Counted from the first letter of the stretch, positions 11,677 through 32,546 are shown. The stretch is 64,000 nt of DNA from Muricea muricata (GCA_963855995.1 OY979718.1:1077501-1141500); one strand, 5' to 3'. Notes: generated by a model not told the origin, from the sequence alone. Numbers and translations: made by a program.

Positions 11677-12161
11677 TATATACAATGAGAAAGCATTCCC
11701 TAATGCAAAGAGTATCAAATTTTCAATTTAAGTTTTGGTATCTAAGTAAGTTAATCCCACCCACTGGGAGTACTGTACTGGGAGTAGATTCTGCATGGTG
11801 ATTCTGGATTTCCCTGCTTGGATTCCAGATCTATAGAGATTCTAGAACAAAAAAGCTCTTGGATCCTGGATTCTTTAAAAAGATTGGATTCTGGGGCCAC
11901 CAATCAGATTCCAAAGCAAATAAAAATGTGGATTGCAGATTTGGCATTACCCTACATGGATTGACTTATAAAGCTACAGCCCAGGAGTAAAGTGTCATAC
12001 GAAAGTTCATTTGGCTCCCCCTCTATAATGTAGTTACGTGATATTAAATTATTGTTTATCAGGTTATATATTTATAGCAATACACAAGACAAAACTATCA
12101 TGCAAGCATACTGTACATAATTAATCATATTACATAATAAAAGTTTTGTAGATATATTATG

Positions 12162-12599
<438 letters not shown>

Positions 12600-13470
12600 T
12601 TAGTTTGCTGTTCTGAGAAGGCTGTTGGTCAGTTCTCAAAGGAACAGCGCCTTGTACGTGTCGTCTTGTTCAGTTGTGCCAGGTGGAAATTTTAAGTAGT
12701 TCAAGTTGATTTTCGACCTGGTTTCGATTTATCGTTGTGACAATGCCTTCGCTGGACAATGCAAAACGATGTGACCACGCATGCTCGGAGCACATTATTT
12801 TAAATTTATATCGAGTATTTGTTTTTACTTTTTTATAATTTTTCGTTTTTTTTACTTAATCGAGCAGGGTGGGAGGAAGTGGGCAGGGCCAGGCAAAGCT
12901 GCCATTAACTGGTTTAAAGATTTGGATAAAATTTGTCTTGTCTTGTTTTTACTGGTATAGTAACAAACACAAATTGTGTAGTAAAAAACAAGACTTTTAA
13001 TTGGTAAATTTATTGGAAATAGTTAATTGATAAATAAATTGAGGTGGTTGGTCAAGCTAGGTTGGTGCAGTTATGGTGAAATAATTGGTATCTGTCCAGC
13101 TTGCTGGCTAGGTGTTATAACCAGCCATCAGTAAATTTGGGCAATGCTGTTCCATAAACCTGTTGATCTCCTAATATAGTCATTGCTGTTCTAGGAGTAA
13201 TTTGATTAAAGGATTAAAGGACAAAGAAGCAGTTGTCCAAATTTTTTTCACTTTAATGCAATAAGGTTATGCAATCATTCAAGATATTTTTCCCTTGTAT
13301 GCTTTGCTTAAAGCTTCTTAAAGCCTGTTTAAAAAACAGGCCTTGCTGGTACAATTTTAAATTTATGTGCTACTTTACTCTGCTTGAATAAAGTAGCACT
13401 TGTAGGAATAATAATGGCAGAAAACAGAAATAAGCTTGTCATATTTAGCTACATTTCAAGGACCTCAAGT

Positions 13471-13627
13471 AGTGTGGTCGTAGCTAGCGTTGATAATTGA
13501 GGTAAATGTTCATGTATCATGTTTTGGATCAGCAACTTCTTTTAAAATTGATTGTTTTTAAAGTTTGTAAACACAAACATATGAATATTCATCCCTCCAA
13601 GTATCGATGCTGGCTACGTCACTCCCA
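13471..13627. mobile_element. Second copy of the 3783-3937 MITE family
   Basis: The right end, TATCGATGCTGGCTACGTCACT, and the inner AATATTCATCCCTCC resemble the 3783-3937 element. The left end is decayed (GTAGCTAGCGTTGATAATTG). It lies between the two cytidine deaminase genes. The stretch 12830-13470 between them holds no other feature I can support. Confidence 0.6.
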
Positions 13628-13782
13628 GGATAGTATATATTTTGCAATAACAAGTGTCTATATTTTACCAATACCCAGGATCACACCCCAATTTCCTTTT
13701 TACTCTAATTGCCCATTACTAAGTAAACATTTTGTTCCTGTTATATGTTCTACCACATAAAAATTAAGTTTATCACTGGTAT

Positions 13783-13788
13783 TTATTC
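13783..13788 (-). terminator. Candidate polyadenylation signal of upstream cytidine deaminase
   Basis: TTTATT on + is AATAAA on the coding strand, about 70 bp past the stop codon of the gene at 13859-14263. The position is normal for a metazoan polyA signal. Confidence 0.45.
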
Positions 13789-13858
13789 ATCATGTACAGT
13801 ATTTCTGTCTCATGTGATTTAAAATTTCTCCTTTCCTGTTTGTATTTTATATTCCATG

Positions 13859-14263
13859 CTACGGTAGAAAAGTATCAAGAAATGGGTACGGTAATAGGTC
13901 TTCAATATTAAATTTCTTGTATGTTGAGTCTGTTTTGACGAGGTAGATATCCAAATCAGTTCCAAACTCTATCATAAATTGACGACATGAGCCACAAGGA
14001 AATGCCCATTTATCAGTAACATCTGTTGTGACTGCAATTGCTTTGAACTTTCGATGTCCCAGACTAACTGCACGAACTAGAGCTGATCTTTCAGCACACA
14101 ATCCTTGTCCGTGGGAAACATTTTCAACATTGCATCCTTGAATGATCTCACCATTCTCGCACAACACGGCTGCACCAACACGGAACTTGCTGTATGGAGC
14201 ATAAGCTTTCTCTTTAGCTACATGACATTCTTTGATAAGCTTTTCTAATTCAGTACCATCCAT
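13859..14263 (-). CDS. Cytidine deaminase, single exon (upstream copy of tandem pair)
   Basis: This encodes 134 residues. It carries the same catalytic set at the same positions as its neighbour: NVEN 46-49, Cys56-Ala-Glu58 in LCAERSA, and Cys90-x2-Cys93 in FPCGSCRQ. It shares YAPYSKFRVGAA and [13 protein letters not shown] with the paralogue but differs around the active-site approach (VSHGQG in place of VYPLSW) and lacks the last residues. The reaction is expected to be cytidine to uridine plus ammonia. Whether the altered VSHGQG loop shifts substrate preference is unknown. The tandem, same-strand, intronless arrangement points to a local duplication, possibly starting from a retrocopy. Confidence 0.94.
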   Translation of the reverse strand: MDGTELEKLIKECHVAKEKAYAPYSKFRVGAAVLCENGEIIQGCNVENVSHGQGLCAERSALVRAVSLGHRKFKAIAVTTDVTDKWAFPCGSCRQFMIEFGTDLDIYLVKTDSTYKKFNIEDLLPYPFLDTFLP

Positions 14264-14647
14264 TTCTGTTTAGATAAATGGTATAAAAGAAACAAAATAT
14301 TTTACATATCTTTTTTATAAACGTGCAACGTGTCACAGGCTTCTATTCATATTTCTTCTGTGAGAAATTGGACACGTGCAAATATTGCGCAAAAGCCCGC
14401 CAAATTCAAGTATTCTTGACAATTGGTAAAGTTAATTAGGTACAGTATTTAATTGAATATGGTGTTTATTGTATAATACTGCCATAAATTACGTTTTTAT
14501 CAAGTTGCTAAAGATAAAACGGGGTCTGTTTGCAATTATAATGCGTGAATTTATCTTTATCAACTTTTTTGGTAACAATTTGCAACATCTGTTCATAGAA
14601 AAGTAGCCTGGGAACAAGCATTGATTGGCCAGACTGTACGAGATGAA

Positions 14648-14815
14648 CCACAGGCGGCCCAATTCAGTGTGTAGTTTCATATAGAGATCAGTAGCGAGCG
14701 GTAGCGAATTGTTTTACATATATAAATACATGTACTTTTATATATGTAAAACAATTCGCTACCGCTCGCTACTGATCTCTATATGAAACTACACACTGAA
14801 TTGGGCCGCCTGTGG
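14648..14815. mobile_element. Near-perfect foldback element, 168 bp, 5 bp target duplication
   Basis: The left arm starts CCACAGGCGGCCCAATTCAG and the right arm is its reverse complement, ending CTGAATTGGGCCGCCTGTGG. The arms are almost 80 bp with hardly a mismatch, around a short loop of TATATA/CATGTA sequence. ATGAA flanks it on both sides (14643-14647, 14816-14820). The near identity of the arms suggests recent insertion or ongoing arm homogenisation. It lies just upstream of the cytidine deaminase at 13859-14263. Confidence 0.85.
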
Positions 14816-15518
14816 ATGAACCGGATGTGGTTCGTGGTCTGTTCTTACTTCTGATCATGGACACGCAAAATTGGTCGGACAAAATGCTAAATATTGTACA
14901 GTCATTAAATTCATTCCAAAATAAAGGTAAGTAGTTGAAATATTTTTGGTTACATATAGTTATATGTAACTTGAATAGTTGAATGTGCCAAATATTTGGT
15001 TTGGAACATGCAGACCAGGGGTGTATGGTGTACCAAGCAGAGTGGTGTGTGAGTGACCCTCACAACTTGTTAGTAATTTATCAATAGAATTCATATATAG
15101 TTGGTAAACCTAGAAGTGTACAGGAACATCCTCAAATGGAATAGTGTTGGTAATTGTCCTTTCCAGGCCCCAACTGATAAAAAATTTCCAGGAACACTCT
15201 CAAACAGAATGGTCTTGTACCCCCCCCCCCCCCCAATACAAAGTGCATGCTTACTTCAAACAATCATCATATAATGACAATTAAACCAAAAAGGACAAAA
15301 TACTGTTTGCAATTAAAAAAGTACATATTGACTGGCTGCTCGTGTTGTAAATAGTTCATAAAAATTGAAATTGGTATTCAAAAACCATACAAAATGCAGA
15401 TGCAAGGCATCATCAAATCATCCTAGCTTCTCTCTAGCCTTCCCGCAGCTTTTGTACATTTTTTTATAGTTGGTAGATCATATTTATCAAAACTTACGAC
15501 AATGAATACCTACTGGAT

Positions 15519-15721
15519 CAGTGGCGGATCCAGAGTAAGTCAAAATAAATTATAGCAGCTCAATTTTAAATTTAAAATAACTTTATAACAATGTCATGGG
15601 TTATGAATTTCAAAAGAATAAAATCTAACCAATGAAGTTGCTTTGAAGGTATTTTAAAATGTAAATATATCCTAGAATGAGCTGTGGTAATTTATTTTGA
15701 CTTGCGCTAGACCCGCCACTG
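15519..15721. mobile_element. hAT-type MITE, 203 bp, perfect 8 bp target duplication
   Basis: The ends are CAGTGGCGGATCCAG and, in inverted form, CAGTGGCGGGTCTAG. Each is followed by AAGTCAAAATAAATTA, giving arms of about 43 bp. TACTGGAT flanks it directly on both sides (15511-15518, 15722-15729). The end sequence and 8 bp duplication fit the hAT superfamily. Confidence 0.88.
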
Positions 15722-15729
15722 TACTGGAT

Positions 15730-16990
15730 TGGGGTCACTTTATGGCTTTTAGCCAGAATGGAGCTTTCTATGGACTTTCAATTGATAAGATGATAAAACA
15801 ATGGTTTTTGATAAATCAAGGCTGAACTTTATTCTTTTGAGTTTAAAGTCAACATTGGAAAGCCAGTATTCTGATTTGACAGTCCTGCTATGCAAATATT
15901 TTTGTGTTCGTTGACTATGAAAACAATCAATTTCAAAAACATAAATGCTTATATTGATTTGAAATTAAGCAGCAAGTGCTAAATTGTTGGTCTGTTCGCA
16001 GGTCTACTCTATTCTAGTGATGACTTATAAAGCTAGTAGGAATCAAACATCAAACCATGGCTTTCTCGAATGGGTGTAAACTTGGGATATGACATCTTTT
16101 TGAAGGGAAGACTTTTTTGACTAATATTAGTAATAAGGTCTTAAGAGCCTAAAACCCACTCAAGATCTTTTTCACAAATTTTGCTTTGCAGGTTTGCACA
16201 GCCAGTTACAAACTACAGAAAAAATTAAAATTATAAATTTACCATTATTGGTGTATATATTGGTCCCTCAAACTCAATCTTCAATTAAGTTTTGAAACTC
16301 ATTCTTCTTACCAAAGTGTTCAGCACAGTCAAAAAGAAGTTGTTTGAGTTCAATTCATCACAGATAGAAATGTTGGAAACCAGAGAATTAAGAAAAAAAT
16401 GACTTGAAACCACTTCAGAACACAATAAAAACTATGCATCATAGTGATAGTCATATACAATGACCAAACTTGCTCTTTTCATTAATCAAATCCTAACCCA
16501 ATGAAAACCCTTGAAAAAAACGCTGATTGCAGAGTAGGAAAATGTTTTTTCCCCTCTGGCAACCTGGGTTTAGGCAAAATAATTGTTCTGGAGTTTATAT
16601 AAAAAATTTTAGTGAAATTTTCTGTGAAACCTGCGATCCAAAAAATTTCTGGGAACTAGGTACCCAGAATCCGATATTTTTCAACCTCTTTTATGTTGTT
16701 AAAAATACTTTTCTCCCAGAATTTTGGTCTAAACGTGTTTACTTCTTGGTAGCTGGTATGTGTCTCAGGCACCCGCACACCTTTCATTTTTACAAAAACT
16801 GCAGACCACACAATTACACAAACATACTGTAGGCTTGGTACACTTTACTTGTCAACTCTCGTTACCCCATCGTGATTCTCATCATCGGGATTATGGATCA
16901 TGAATACCTCATAGATCATGGATAACTAACTGACAAACAGGAAATGACGAGACGAGACTGACATGTCATCCTATTTTAGATTCATCTAAA
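15730..16990. other. Intergenic stretch before the Nudix gene
   Basis: I see no supported gene. A possible acceptor (CTATTTTAG) ends at 16979, only 11 bases before the Nudix start codon. An untranslated or targeting-peptide exon further upstream is therefore possible but not located. Confidence 0.35.
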
Positions 16991-25040
<8,050 letters not shown>

Positions 25041-25375
25041 TGAAGTAAAACTGGAGAAAACGATCGGTTCAAAACTGCAAAATAATTTGTTGCAAATGTG
25101 TTGAAAAGCTATCCACTAGCTCACATTTGTTTTAGTTGTTGTACCATGTTTGGGTCTGCAAAATACCAAAAAGATCTTCTTCTGCTCAAAACATATTCAA
25201 GACGTCTGAGTTCAATCATTCGGCATATTCTTTTATAAAACAACAATATCGGCTGCGTATGTTTTACCTTCTCGAACTTGTTCAACCAGTTTTGATGAAG
25301 ATGATAAAAGACAATAAACAAATAACGATCACTATTGCTCCAGAAAGCCTGTCACAAAACGTGTTCATAACATTG

Positions 25376-25477
25376 CAGGGTGTCCCAAAAAAAGCGGGCG
25401 CTATTCAATTCATATATTGTGTGAATTTTAATGGAGAATGGTGAATTCAATAGGCCTTGGGTTTTTTGGACACCCTG
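25376..25477. mobile_element. Tiny MITE with CAGGGTGTCC ends
   Basis: It is about 102 bp, beginning CAGGGTGTCCCAAAAAAAG and ending TTTTTTGGACACCCTG, with inner GTGAATT/AATTCA symmetry. CAGGGTG ends are also used by the 10875-11676 elements, so the two may be related. It lies downstream of the Nudix gene. Confidence 0.65.
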
Positions 25478-26111
25478 TATCTTATACTTACATATCTAGA
25501 AAATATCGAGATAACTTGCCATGAGAGTGACGGTGACGCCAGAATTTAACTCCAAAATACTTGCATTGAAGATATTGTTGTAGGCTCTGTTTTGTGCATA
25601 TATAGCATAGATATGAGAAATGAATTTGTCATGGCACATGTCTTTTATATTAGTCTTTCGAGTGGGGCACGTTCATTAGGTGTGGACTTCGGTAGAAAAA
25701 GTTGATTCAGTCTATTGTAACATCGCCTACTTTTAAATGACTAATATCATGCAGTTACAACATGCAGTTTCTGTTTTGCTTCGATAGCAAAATGCATCAA
25801 ACACCAATTTGAACAGGATGTATGATGGACGATCCATGCATGCAGGAAACCAGTTTTATTTCCATTAATTGAAATCTTGACTACAAATATATCTCGAGTT
25901 GAATGATAAATATGAAATCGCTAACGGCGGGTTCGGAATGTTTCTATATAGTGAGTGCATATCGTATAATCAAAAATTGGAAAACGCTGCTTCTGGTGCA
26001 TTTTTGCCAAAGGAAAATGGAGTATACGATTTCTACAATTGTAGCATAGGAAGAAGCATAATTACTGTAAATATTTGACGAAGTAAAATTTCTGATTGAC
26101 GCTTTTCAATG

Positions 26112-26339
26112 CTATACGCTTTCACGTAGACGACAAGCACAAAGTACAACAACAATGCCAGCGAACGCAGCGGAAATTACTTTCATCAGAACGATGTGAT
26201 GTTTATGTTTACCCCACTTTACAAAATGGCGTCCAAACCTGAATAATGCCACTGTGTGACGTAGTGCTGTAGTGCCATACATCATGACGTCATTTGCGAA
26301 ACGTTGCACTTGACCCGGCCTCCTCTGCTGGGTTGACAT
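26112..26339 (-). CDS. Small single-exon protein with C-terminal membrane segment
   Basis: This encodes 75 residues. The start is basic and polar (MSTQQRRPGQVQR). A histidine/lysine-rich middle (FVKWGKHKHHIV) is followed by one hydrophobic helix (MKVISAAFAGIVVVLCACRL). Codon use is mixed and GC-richer than the surroundings, and the ATG has an A at -3, which favours a real gene over a chance frame. I do not recognise the family. It would suit a small tail-anchored or mitochondrial membrane protein, but that rests on the helix alone. It is head-to-head with the GRXCR1-like gene (about 550 bp between start codons) and convergent with the Nudix gene. Confidence 0.45.
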   Translation of the reverse strand: MSTQQRRPGQVQRFANDVMMYGTTALRHTVALFRFGRHFVKWGKHKHHIVLMKVISAAFAGIVVVLCACRLRESV

Positions 26340-26766
26340 GATAAATGCATGCGTAGAAATACGCGACAGATATAATGAAAATATTCAATGAATAAAATAG
26401 GATATTTTAAGTACAATATCTAAAAATTATTAATCATTGTGTTTCTTATTATTATCGTATTTTATCTGGATTATATCAGCTTTATTTTATCCACGTACTT
26501 TTATTTATCAATTTATCTGCCACAAACACCCAGTTTTATTGTCAATATGAATATTTCGCTAGCTATGAAAGCAAATATTTAAGTTAAAGAAAGACAAGCG
26601 AGCTAAACATTGGACAAGGGAATAAAATGTTTAGACCTAAAGGTGACTGTGGTTAAGTATGCGGCGGGTAGCGCGGTATCAACCTGTTAGTTGTAAAGCT
26701 TTCTTGGTTGTGCATCAGAGGTAAACTGGCGTAGCGTCTTATCATTCTGTTCATAATTTACTTATG

Positions 26767-26811
26767 ATTTGCATATTGTATGATTATGAGTCAGCCTCTT
26801 TGTATATAAAA
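26767..26811 (+). promoter_or_regulatory. Putative GRXCR1-like promoter: octamer, AP-1 site, TATA box
   Basis: ATTTGCAT (26767-26774) is a perfect POU-type octamer, TGAGTCA (26787-26793) is a perfect AP-1 site, and TATATAAAA (26803-26811) is a strong TATA box about 80 bp before the start codon. The order and spacing are plausible for a core promoter with proximal sites. Function is inferred. Such short motifs also arise by chance in AT-rich DNA. Confidence 0.5.
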
Positions 26812-26890
26812 TGCTTATTAATTGTTTCCTGCTCTGAACAACGTCTACAGCTGCATAGCGAGCACTCACCGTTAATTTGCTGACAGAGAA

Positions 26891-29800
26891 ATGTCTTACT
26901 ACGAAAACGCACCGGCTTTACGTTCCTATCCTCGAAATGAGTTTAATATCTTAATCCAAAATAATTCGTCACATTATGGAGAGGCAGGCAACATTGAAGA
27001 CAAGTGGAATCATTTCTTCTTGAAAGGTTCTAGCATTGACGTTGATATTGAGTCAAGTAGCGACTCAAGCAAATCGGTTTTAAACTCGTGTGACTCAAGT
27101 AGTTGTTCATCGACAAGTTTGGATGCGTCTAGCGGAGCAGAACGACAGTCAAACACGGACAATAGCCCAAATTTGAGTCCAACTGAGAGAGATATTTCAT
27201 TGGCCAGTGCTTTCCCTAAGCGAAAATCTGATGGATTATGTCAGCTAACATTGTCTAATAAGCCGTCCACATTACAGAATTTTCTAAATGCTCAAGAGTT
27301 TGGCCGTAACAACAAAATGGAAACATCCAGGCTTGATGATGACCACGAAGAAACCGACCATTTTGATGCACTTCCAGCACATATATCGTCTAGGCTAAAC
27401 ATCGAGGACTTCGATAGAATGGAGAGACTTAAAATATCAAATGGTGAAAACGGAATGTTAAAGAGTGTGAAAGGAACTGTAAGAGGCTATAAGAATATGG
27501 TTCGCAGATATTCAGCATCATTTAATTCCAAAGGGCATGTTGTACCACCGCCCGGTCAGGTAAGCTTCTAAATTTTACACAACTTTCTCTACAGCTGCCG
27601 CTACACAAATACACATTCTCAATGCATTTTCTATCATAGGTTTTAAACGAAGAAGATCATGAAAAGATAATAATTTATACGACATCAATGACAGCTGTAC
27701 GAGCTACAACAGAAGCATGTGCTTACGCTAGAAAAGTTTTTAATAACAGAGGTCTGCCCTTCGAGGAACGAGATGTGTTTATACATAAAGAACATCAGAA
27801 TGAAATGCTAAGTCGCCTTGGAAAAGGGTTAAGTTTACCTCAAGTTATAATCGATGGAATTCATATTGGGGTATGTTTTATTATCACTTAATGCTTTTTC
27901 TATCATGTTATATATGGTGATAAGCCTAAAGGATTTATTCAAGACAACAGAATCGTGAGAATTTAGATTTTGTGTCGTATTCAACTCGTATAAATATTGA
28001 ATAATACATAAGCTCATTACACCGTGAAAATGTTATTTCACACAGAAAAATGCCAACAATCTTCCCCTATTTTACTCGCTTTCCGTCAGATTTTTTGCAG
28101 GACGTTCAGCAAAAAATGAAAGCATTTCATTACTTTTTCTGTTTTCAACATAATCATACTGACAGCTGGTTGAATCTATTTTTAACACATGTTTTAACTA
28201 AACTCAAAAATAAAAGGAAAAATCTCTTGATGATATTAATCTAATTAGTTCAACGTTTCCCTTGCTTCTAACTATATATATAAAATATCTTTCATCACCA
28301 CAAGAAAGTTAAACAATCACTAATATTAACAATGTTGAAGCGCATACATAAAATCTCTGTGTATAATCGCATTCCTAAGACGCCGTTCACTGCATGAAAC
28401 CTTCACGACGTGCATGAAATAAGGAAATAAATTTAATTTAGACAGAGGTTATGTAATATACAGTTGTAGAGGACACAGTTGGTTTAAAATTTTATGTATG
28501 AATCTTTGGGTTGTATAGGATACGTTTATCTACAGTATTTGACATTGTCACCTGTTTATGCAGGTCAACTTGTGTACATGAAATATGTAAATGCTTGATC
28601 TATACTGTAAACACTTCGCCTAATGTCTATCAAAGACTGTACTGCATTCATTCCTTTTATTATTTTGCCTCCGTATACCTGCTTAACACATCATCAATGC
28701 TATTATTTAGCCGGCAAGCAATACTTGTACCTTAATATTTCTCATAATTTTGGAATTTTATCATAACGTTCAATTTGATTCATATAGTCATGGCCCAGTT
28801 TTTCCTTTCTTTTAAATATTTATACATTCTTTTTGCATTTCATTTCTCACAATCTATGAACAAAGCCTTTAAATCTAAAATAATAAAACATTGTGGATTT
28901 TGCGGTTGTCATGAGTACGTTACCAGCCAAATATGGCATTGCGTGCCATTGACATTGGTAATGTAATTTTTGTTGCCTTGTTGGGTATGACATATTTTCT
29001 TGAGAGTTAGGCAAAATATCTTGAAATTAAATTAATTCTCATTGTGACTTCTACCGACATACAGCCTGTGCGTAAATAATCGAGTGGGAGTGCAGGGTAA
29101 CCAGAATATGACATGCAGTCGCCGTTTATGTAATTTCTTCTCTTAAATTTATCTGCATGTTCCTTAAACAGCTAGTTGTCATGGAAACGCACACTAATAA
29201 ATCATTAAGCATGAATATTGCTTTATGTACCTCCACGTTTACTGTCTTTTTTTTATCTTTGAGTGTAATAGTATAGGCTATGGCAATTATAATCAGGTTC
29301 GCTTAAATATTTGGAATATTTGGCTGTGTAGTCACACTCATTGCCTTGAGGCTATGCTCATTTCCAAATCATGCATGATCTGTCTGAACTAGTTGCTGCG
29401 TGACTTTAAAGTTGCTCATGTTTTTTAAACATGATAAAAATCTTTATATTATTTAAGTTTAGAGTGTTGAAAACATTGCAATATTGCCAGTGATTACTTT
29501 AACTGACCGTGTTTGTTGCTTGTATGTTAAGGTATAATCGTTGCAGGTTATTTGGTCCCAGCATCACACACCACACGGGCTATATAACAGTTCAAAACAA
29601 ACTTATTTTTAACTCTTGAAAAAATACGGTATTTTTCCACACATGGAAACTTCAGATTTTATGCTACAGATATACAGAGCATTGTTGTATTCCCATCCAT
29701 TTAAATATGATTTATAGCGGCCACTCTACATGCATGCGATACGTAAAGAAGTTCGTCAATACATAATTAGTACATGTTATAAACCCATTCATTGATAGTT

Positions 29801-31667
29801 ACAAATCGTTAAAATAAACAGTCGAACATTGCTATTGGATATACGAAAGCAGCACTGAGTCTTACAATAAATAGAAAACAACCTCTCCCAAGTTTTGTTC
29901 AACAGTCAACTCACAGCAAGCCTCAAGAGTTGATTTTCTGAGGAGAAAAGAAAGGAAAAACCACAGGAATTTATTTCATCTAGAACCCACACCATATTCT
30001 GGCCATGCCAGCAGGGTTGCCATTGAATATACGCCTACACTGGTGTAAGAATGAAAACTGTTCAACGTGGGTGTTACAGACACTTGTGATAATTAAAAAC
30101 ATGACTACCAGAGGTTTTGCGGGTGTCAGAAAATGCCAGGCCTTTTATTATAGGGGAAAAGTGGTACCTGAAAAGACAGTCTTTTGTTCATCTTAAACTA
30201 TAAAATTTTGAAATTGACGGAATAAAAAAAATTATGTTTTTACTTTTAATCATACGTACCAACATTGTCATGTATAACACCTGACGTTAATCTTAACATT
30301 GAGCAATATGACGTAGCTTCACTTGAACGCCGCAAACGGTCTTAAACATGTTTTGGGTTAATATGTCAGTTTTGCCCAGTAACTAAGGAATTAAAACAAC
30401 AGACAAAGCATTTCATGTTTTTACTGCACTTAGAATGCGGTGTTTGCTTAAATATCCATATTTTTTACTGCAGAAGAATGCGGAATTCTGTAATTTATGC
30501 TACATGTCTACAATTCTGTACAGCATTCCCTGGTTACCATATCGATATGAAAACAAAACTTGACCTTTTCGTTTTAGGGGCTAAAGGAGATAGAAGAACT
30601 AAATGAAAGTGGAAAACTATCAACTATAACTGCATGTCACCAGGTGAGAATACTGTCTTTGCTAACGGCATGGTCAGCGGAAAGCACATGAAGACATGAA
30701 ACGATAAAAATGGAATTCGACGTTCCTAGTGAAGGCCTTAGATCGTCAGGAAGTTAGTGACCACAAACAGGCCAGGTTGCTGAGTTACGTCGCAATTTGT
30801 CCCAGCTTTGTGACTGACAAACAACCTGAAACAACACTGCCTGTGACGTGACCACTAATTTGCAGACGATGTTCAAAACGTCGAATTCTGTTTCAGATCA
30901 TGAAAGAACCTGCATTTTGGTGTGTATTTAACTTCACTATTAACAGCGCCAACGCTATCCTCCCCCCTAACAGACTGTCCAGAAGTCTTCTTGAAAAAGT
31001 GTACGGTTTGAGATATATGGTCGAACGTCTAATTCAGTGTGAACAATAAACATCAGCATTACGACTTGGCGTCAACAATCATCGATTTTGATCGCGTTGT
31101 CACTCAGCATTAACCTCGCCTCACACAACTGAATGAGCTTCTTCAGTTTATTTGAAATTTCGTTTATAAATCGGCAACATGGCGTTTGATGACTCTAGGC
31201 ATGTGATCGCAACACCGTGCTTTGTTAGAAATGTTGGTTGTACAACGAAACGACGCACAAAACTGAGATTACGTCTTACATGAGGATGTTAAAAAAGCAG
31301 GTAGCCAAGATCCCTAAACAATTGGACAACAGCACAGCCAGTAAACTGCGAAAAAAGGCGGAACGTTGCACTGTTGAGTGGCCTTATATTGTCATAATGC
31401 ACGAGTAACCTTCGTGGTATTCTCTGTTGTGATGCACGTATGAGTAATATATTACGTTTTTTATTGCAGCGTTATTATGGAGCGAAAGGTTGTGAAAGAT
31501 GTGGCGGGAAAAGATTTATAAATTGTCTCTCGTGTGGAGGAAGCAAAACCAGTCGCAAACACAGAATAAATCGAGAAATCTGCTCGTTGCGATGCACAAC
31601 GTGTAATGAAAATGGTTTAGTATCGTGTCCTGATTGCTCAACAACTGTTGAGGCAACTAAAGACTGA
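26891..31667 (+). CDS. Glutaredoxin domain-containing cysteine-rich protein (GRXCR1-like), four exons
   Basis: Predicted exons are 26891-27559, 27640-27870, 30578-30643 and 31470-31667, all phase 0, giving 387 residues. Residues 1-223 are a low-complexity, serine-rich extension, longer than in the vertebrate protein as I recall it, ending in VKGTVRGYKNMVRRYSASF. Residues 224-322 form a glutaredoxin-like fold (IIIYTTSMTAVRATTEACAY, FEERDVFIHKEH, LSLPQVIIDGIHIG, LNESGKL). It has no CPYC-type active site, as in GRXCR1. Residues 323-387 hold four paired-cysteine motifs (CERC, CLSC, CTTC, CPDC), including CTTCNENG, which is nearly a GRXCR1 signature. Vertebrate GRXCR1 acts in the actin bundles of hair-cell stereocilia. 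A similar role here is inference. Two AATAAA signals follow the stop. Confidence 0.9.
30712..30895. mobile_element. Degenerate inverted-repeat element in GRXCR1-like intron 3
   Basis: GAATTCGACGTT at the left is mirrored by AACGTCGAATTC at the right. Inner blocks GATCGTC/GACGAT and TTAGTGACCAC/GTGACCACTAA pair as well. It is probably a decayed MITE of about 180 bp. I see no further feature in the rest of this intron or in the long intron 2 (27871-30577). Confidence 0.5.
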
Positions 31668-31888
31668 CTTCATTTCAATCAAACTCTTTCTTTTTGAGTC
31701 ACGTTTACCTGATGTGATTTATCTGAGGCTGGTCCTTGTCCTTAATAATCACCAACGGCAACGCTGTATGCATCAAATCATAATATAGGTTTACAGTTTT
31801 GATATAATTCATGCGCTCTAAGTTTTTATTGCTCATGCTCGAGAAATGTGATTTCGTAAAAAGAGACGAGTTCAAGGTTTCTCGCTTA

Positions 31889-31963
31889 AATAAAATATTA
31901 CCTTAAAAATAATGAATGTAAATCCTGGGTTGTGAGAGCCTTTGTTATACAACTTTAAATAAA
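31889..31963 (+). terminator. Polyadenylation signals of the GRXCR1-like gene
   Basis: AATAAA occurs at 31889-31894 and again at 31958-31963, 220-300 bp past the stop codon. Either could direct 3' end formation. Confidence 0.5.
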
Positions 31964-32546
31964 TTGCGCTCTCTTCCACCGAGGTGAGTTCACAATAGTT
32001 TTATTTTGATCGTAAATTAAAATGTACATAGAGTGTACTTTACATAAGTTAAACGCAGTATCAAATGTATACTGGCATATAATGTACTCAATAGTTTATT
32101 GTATTTAAAACTTGTTGATTTTATTCATAAAGAAGATTAAATATAATATAATCTACGCTAATCTTGGGTTTTTTATGTCACGTGATCAACGAAAGTCAAC
32201 TACGAGAGTCAACACCCAACATTGTTGTCAACATATTTTTTGTAAAACGTTCTATGGACATTTTAAAATGTTCTTTAGCTTTCGCACACACTGCCCCCAC
32301 GTGAAGTTTATGAAATTCAAGACGAAATGAAATTAGAGGTCAAAAATAGGCCAAGTGAAAATGAAAAATTGTAATTGTTTTAAAATAAACAGCGAATTCG
32401 TTTCTTTAAATATCGACTCAGGTTTTTTGTACTGATTCGTGTAACAATCTTGTGTACTATCATAGCACTAAGAGCCTCTTCTGTACCACAGTATCAATAA
32501 GAATCCCTTCTGCATGTTCAACTATATGACTAAGATCACTGAGATC

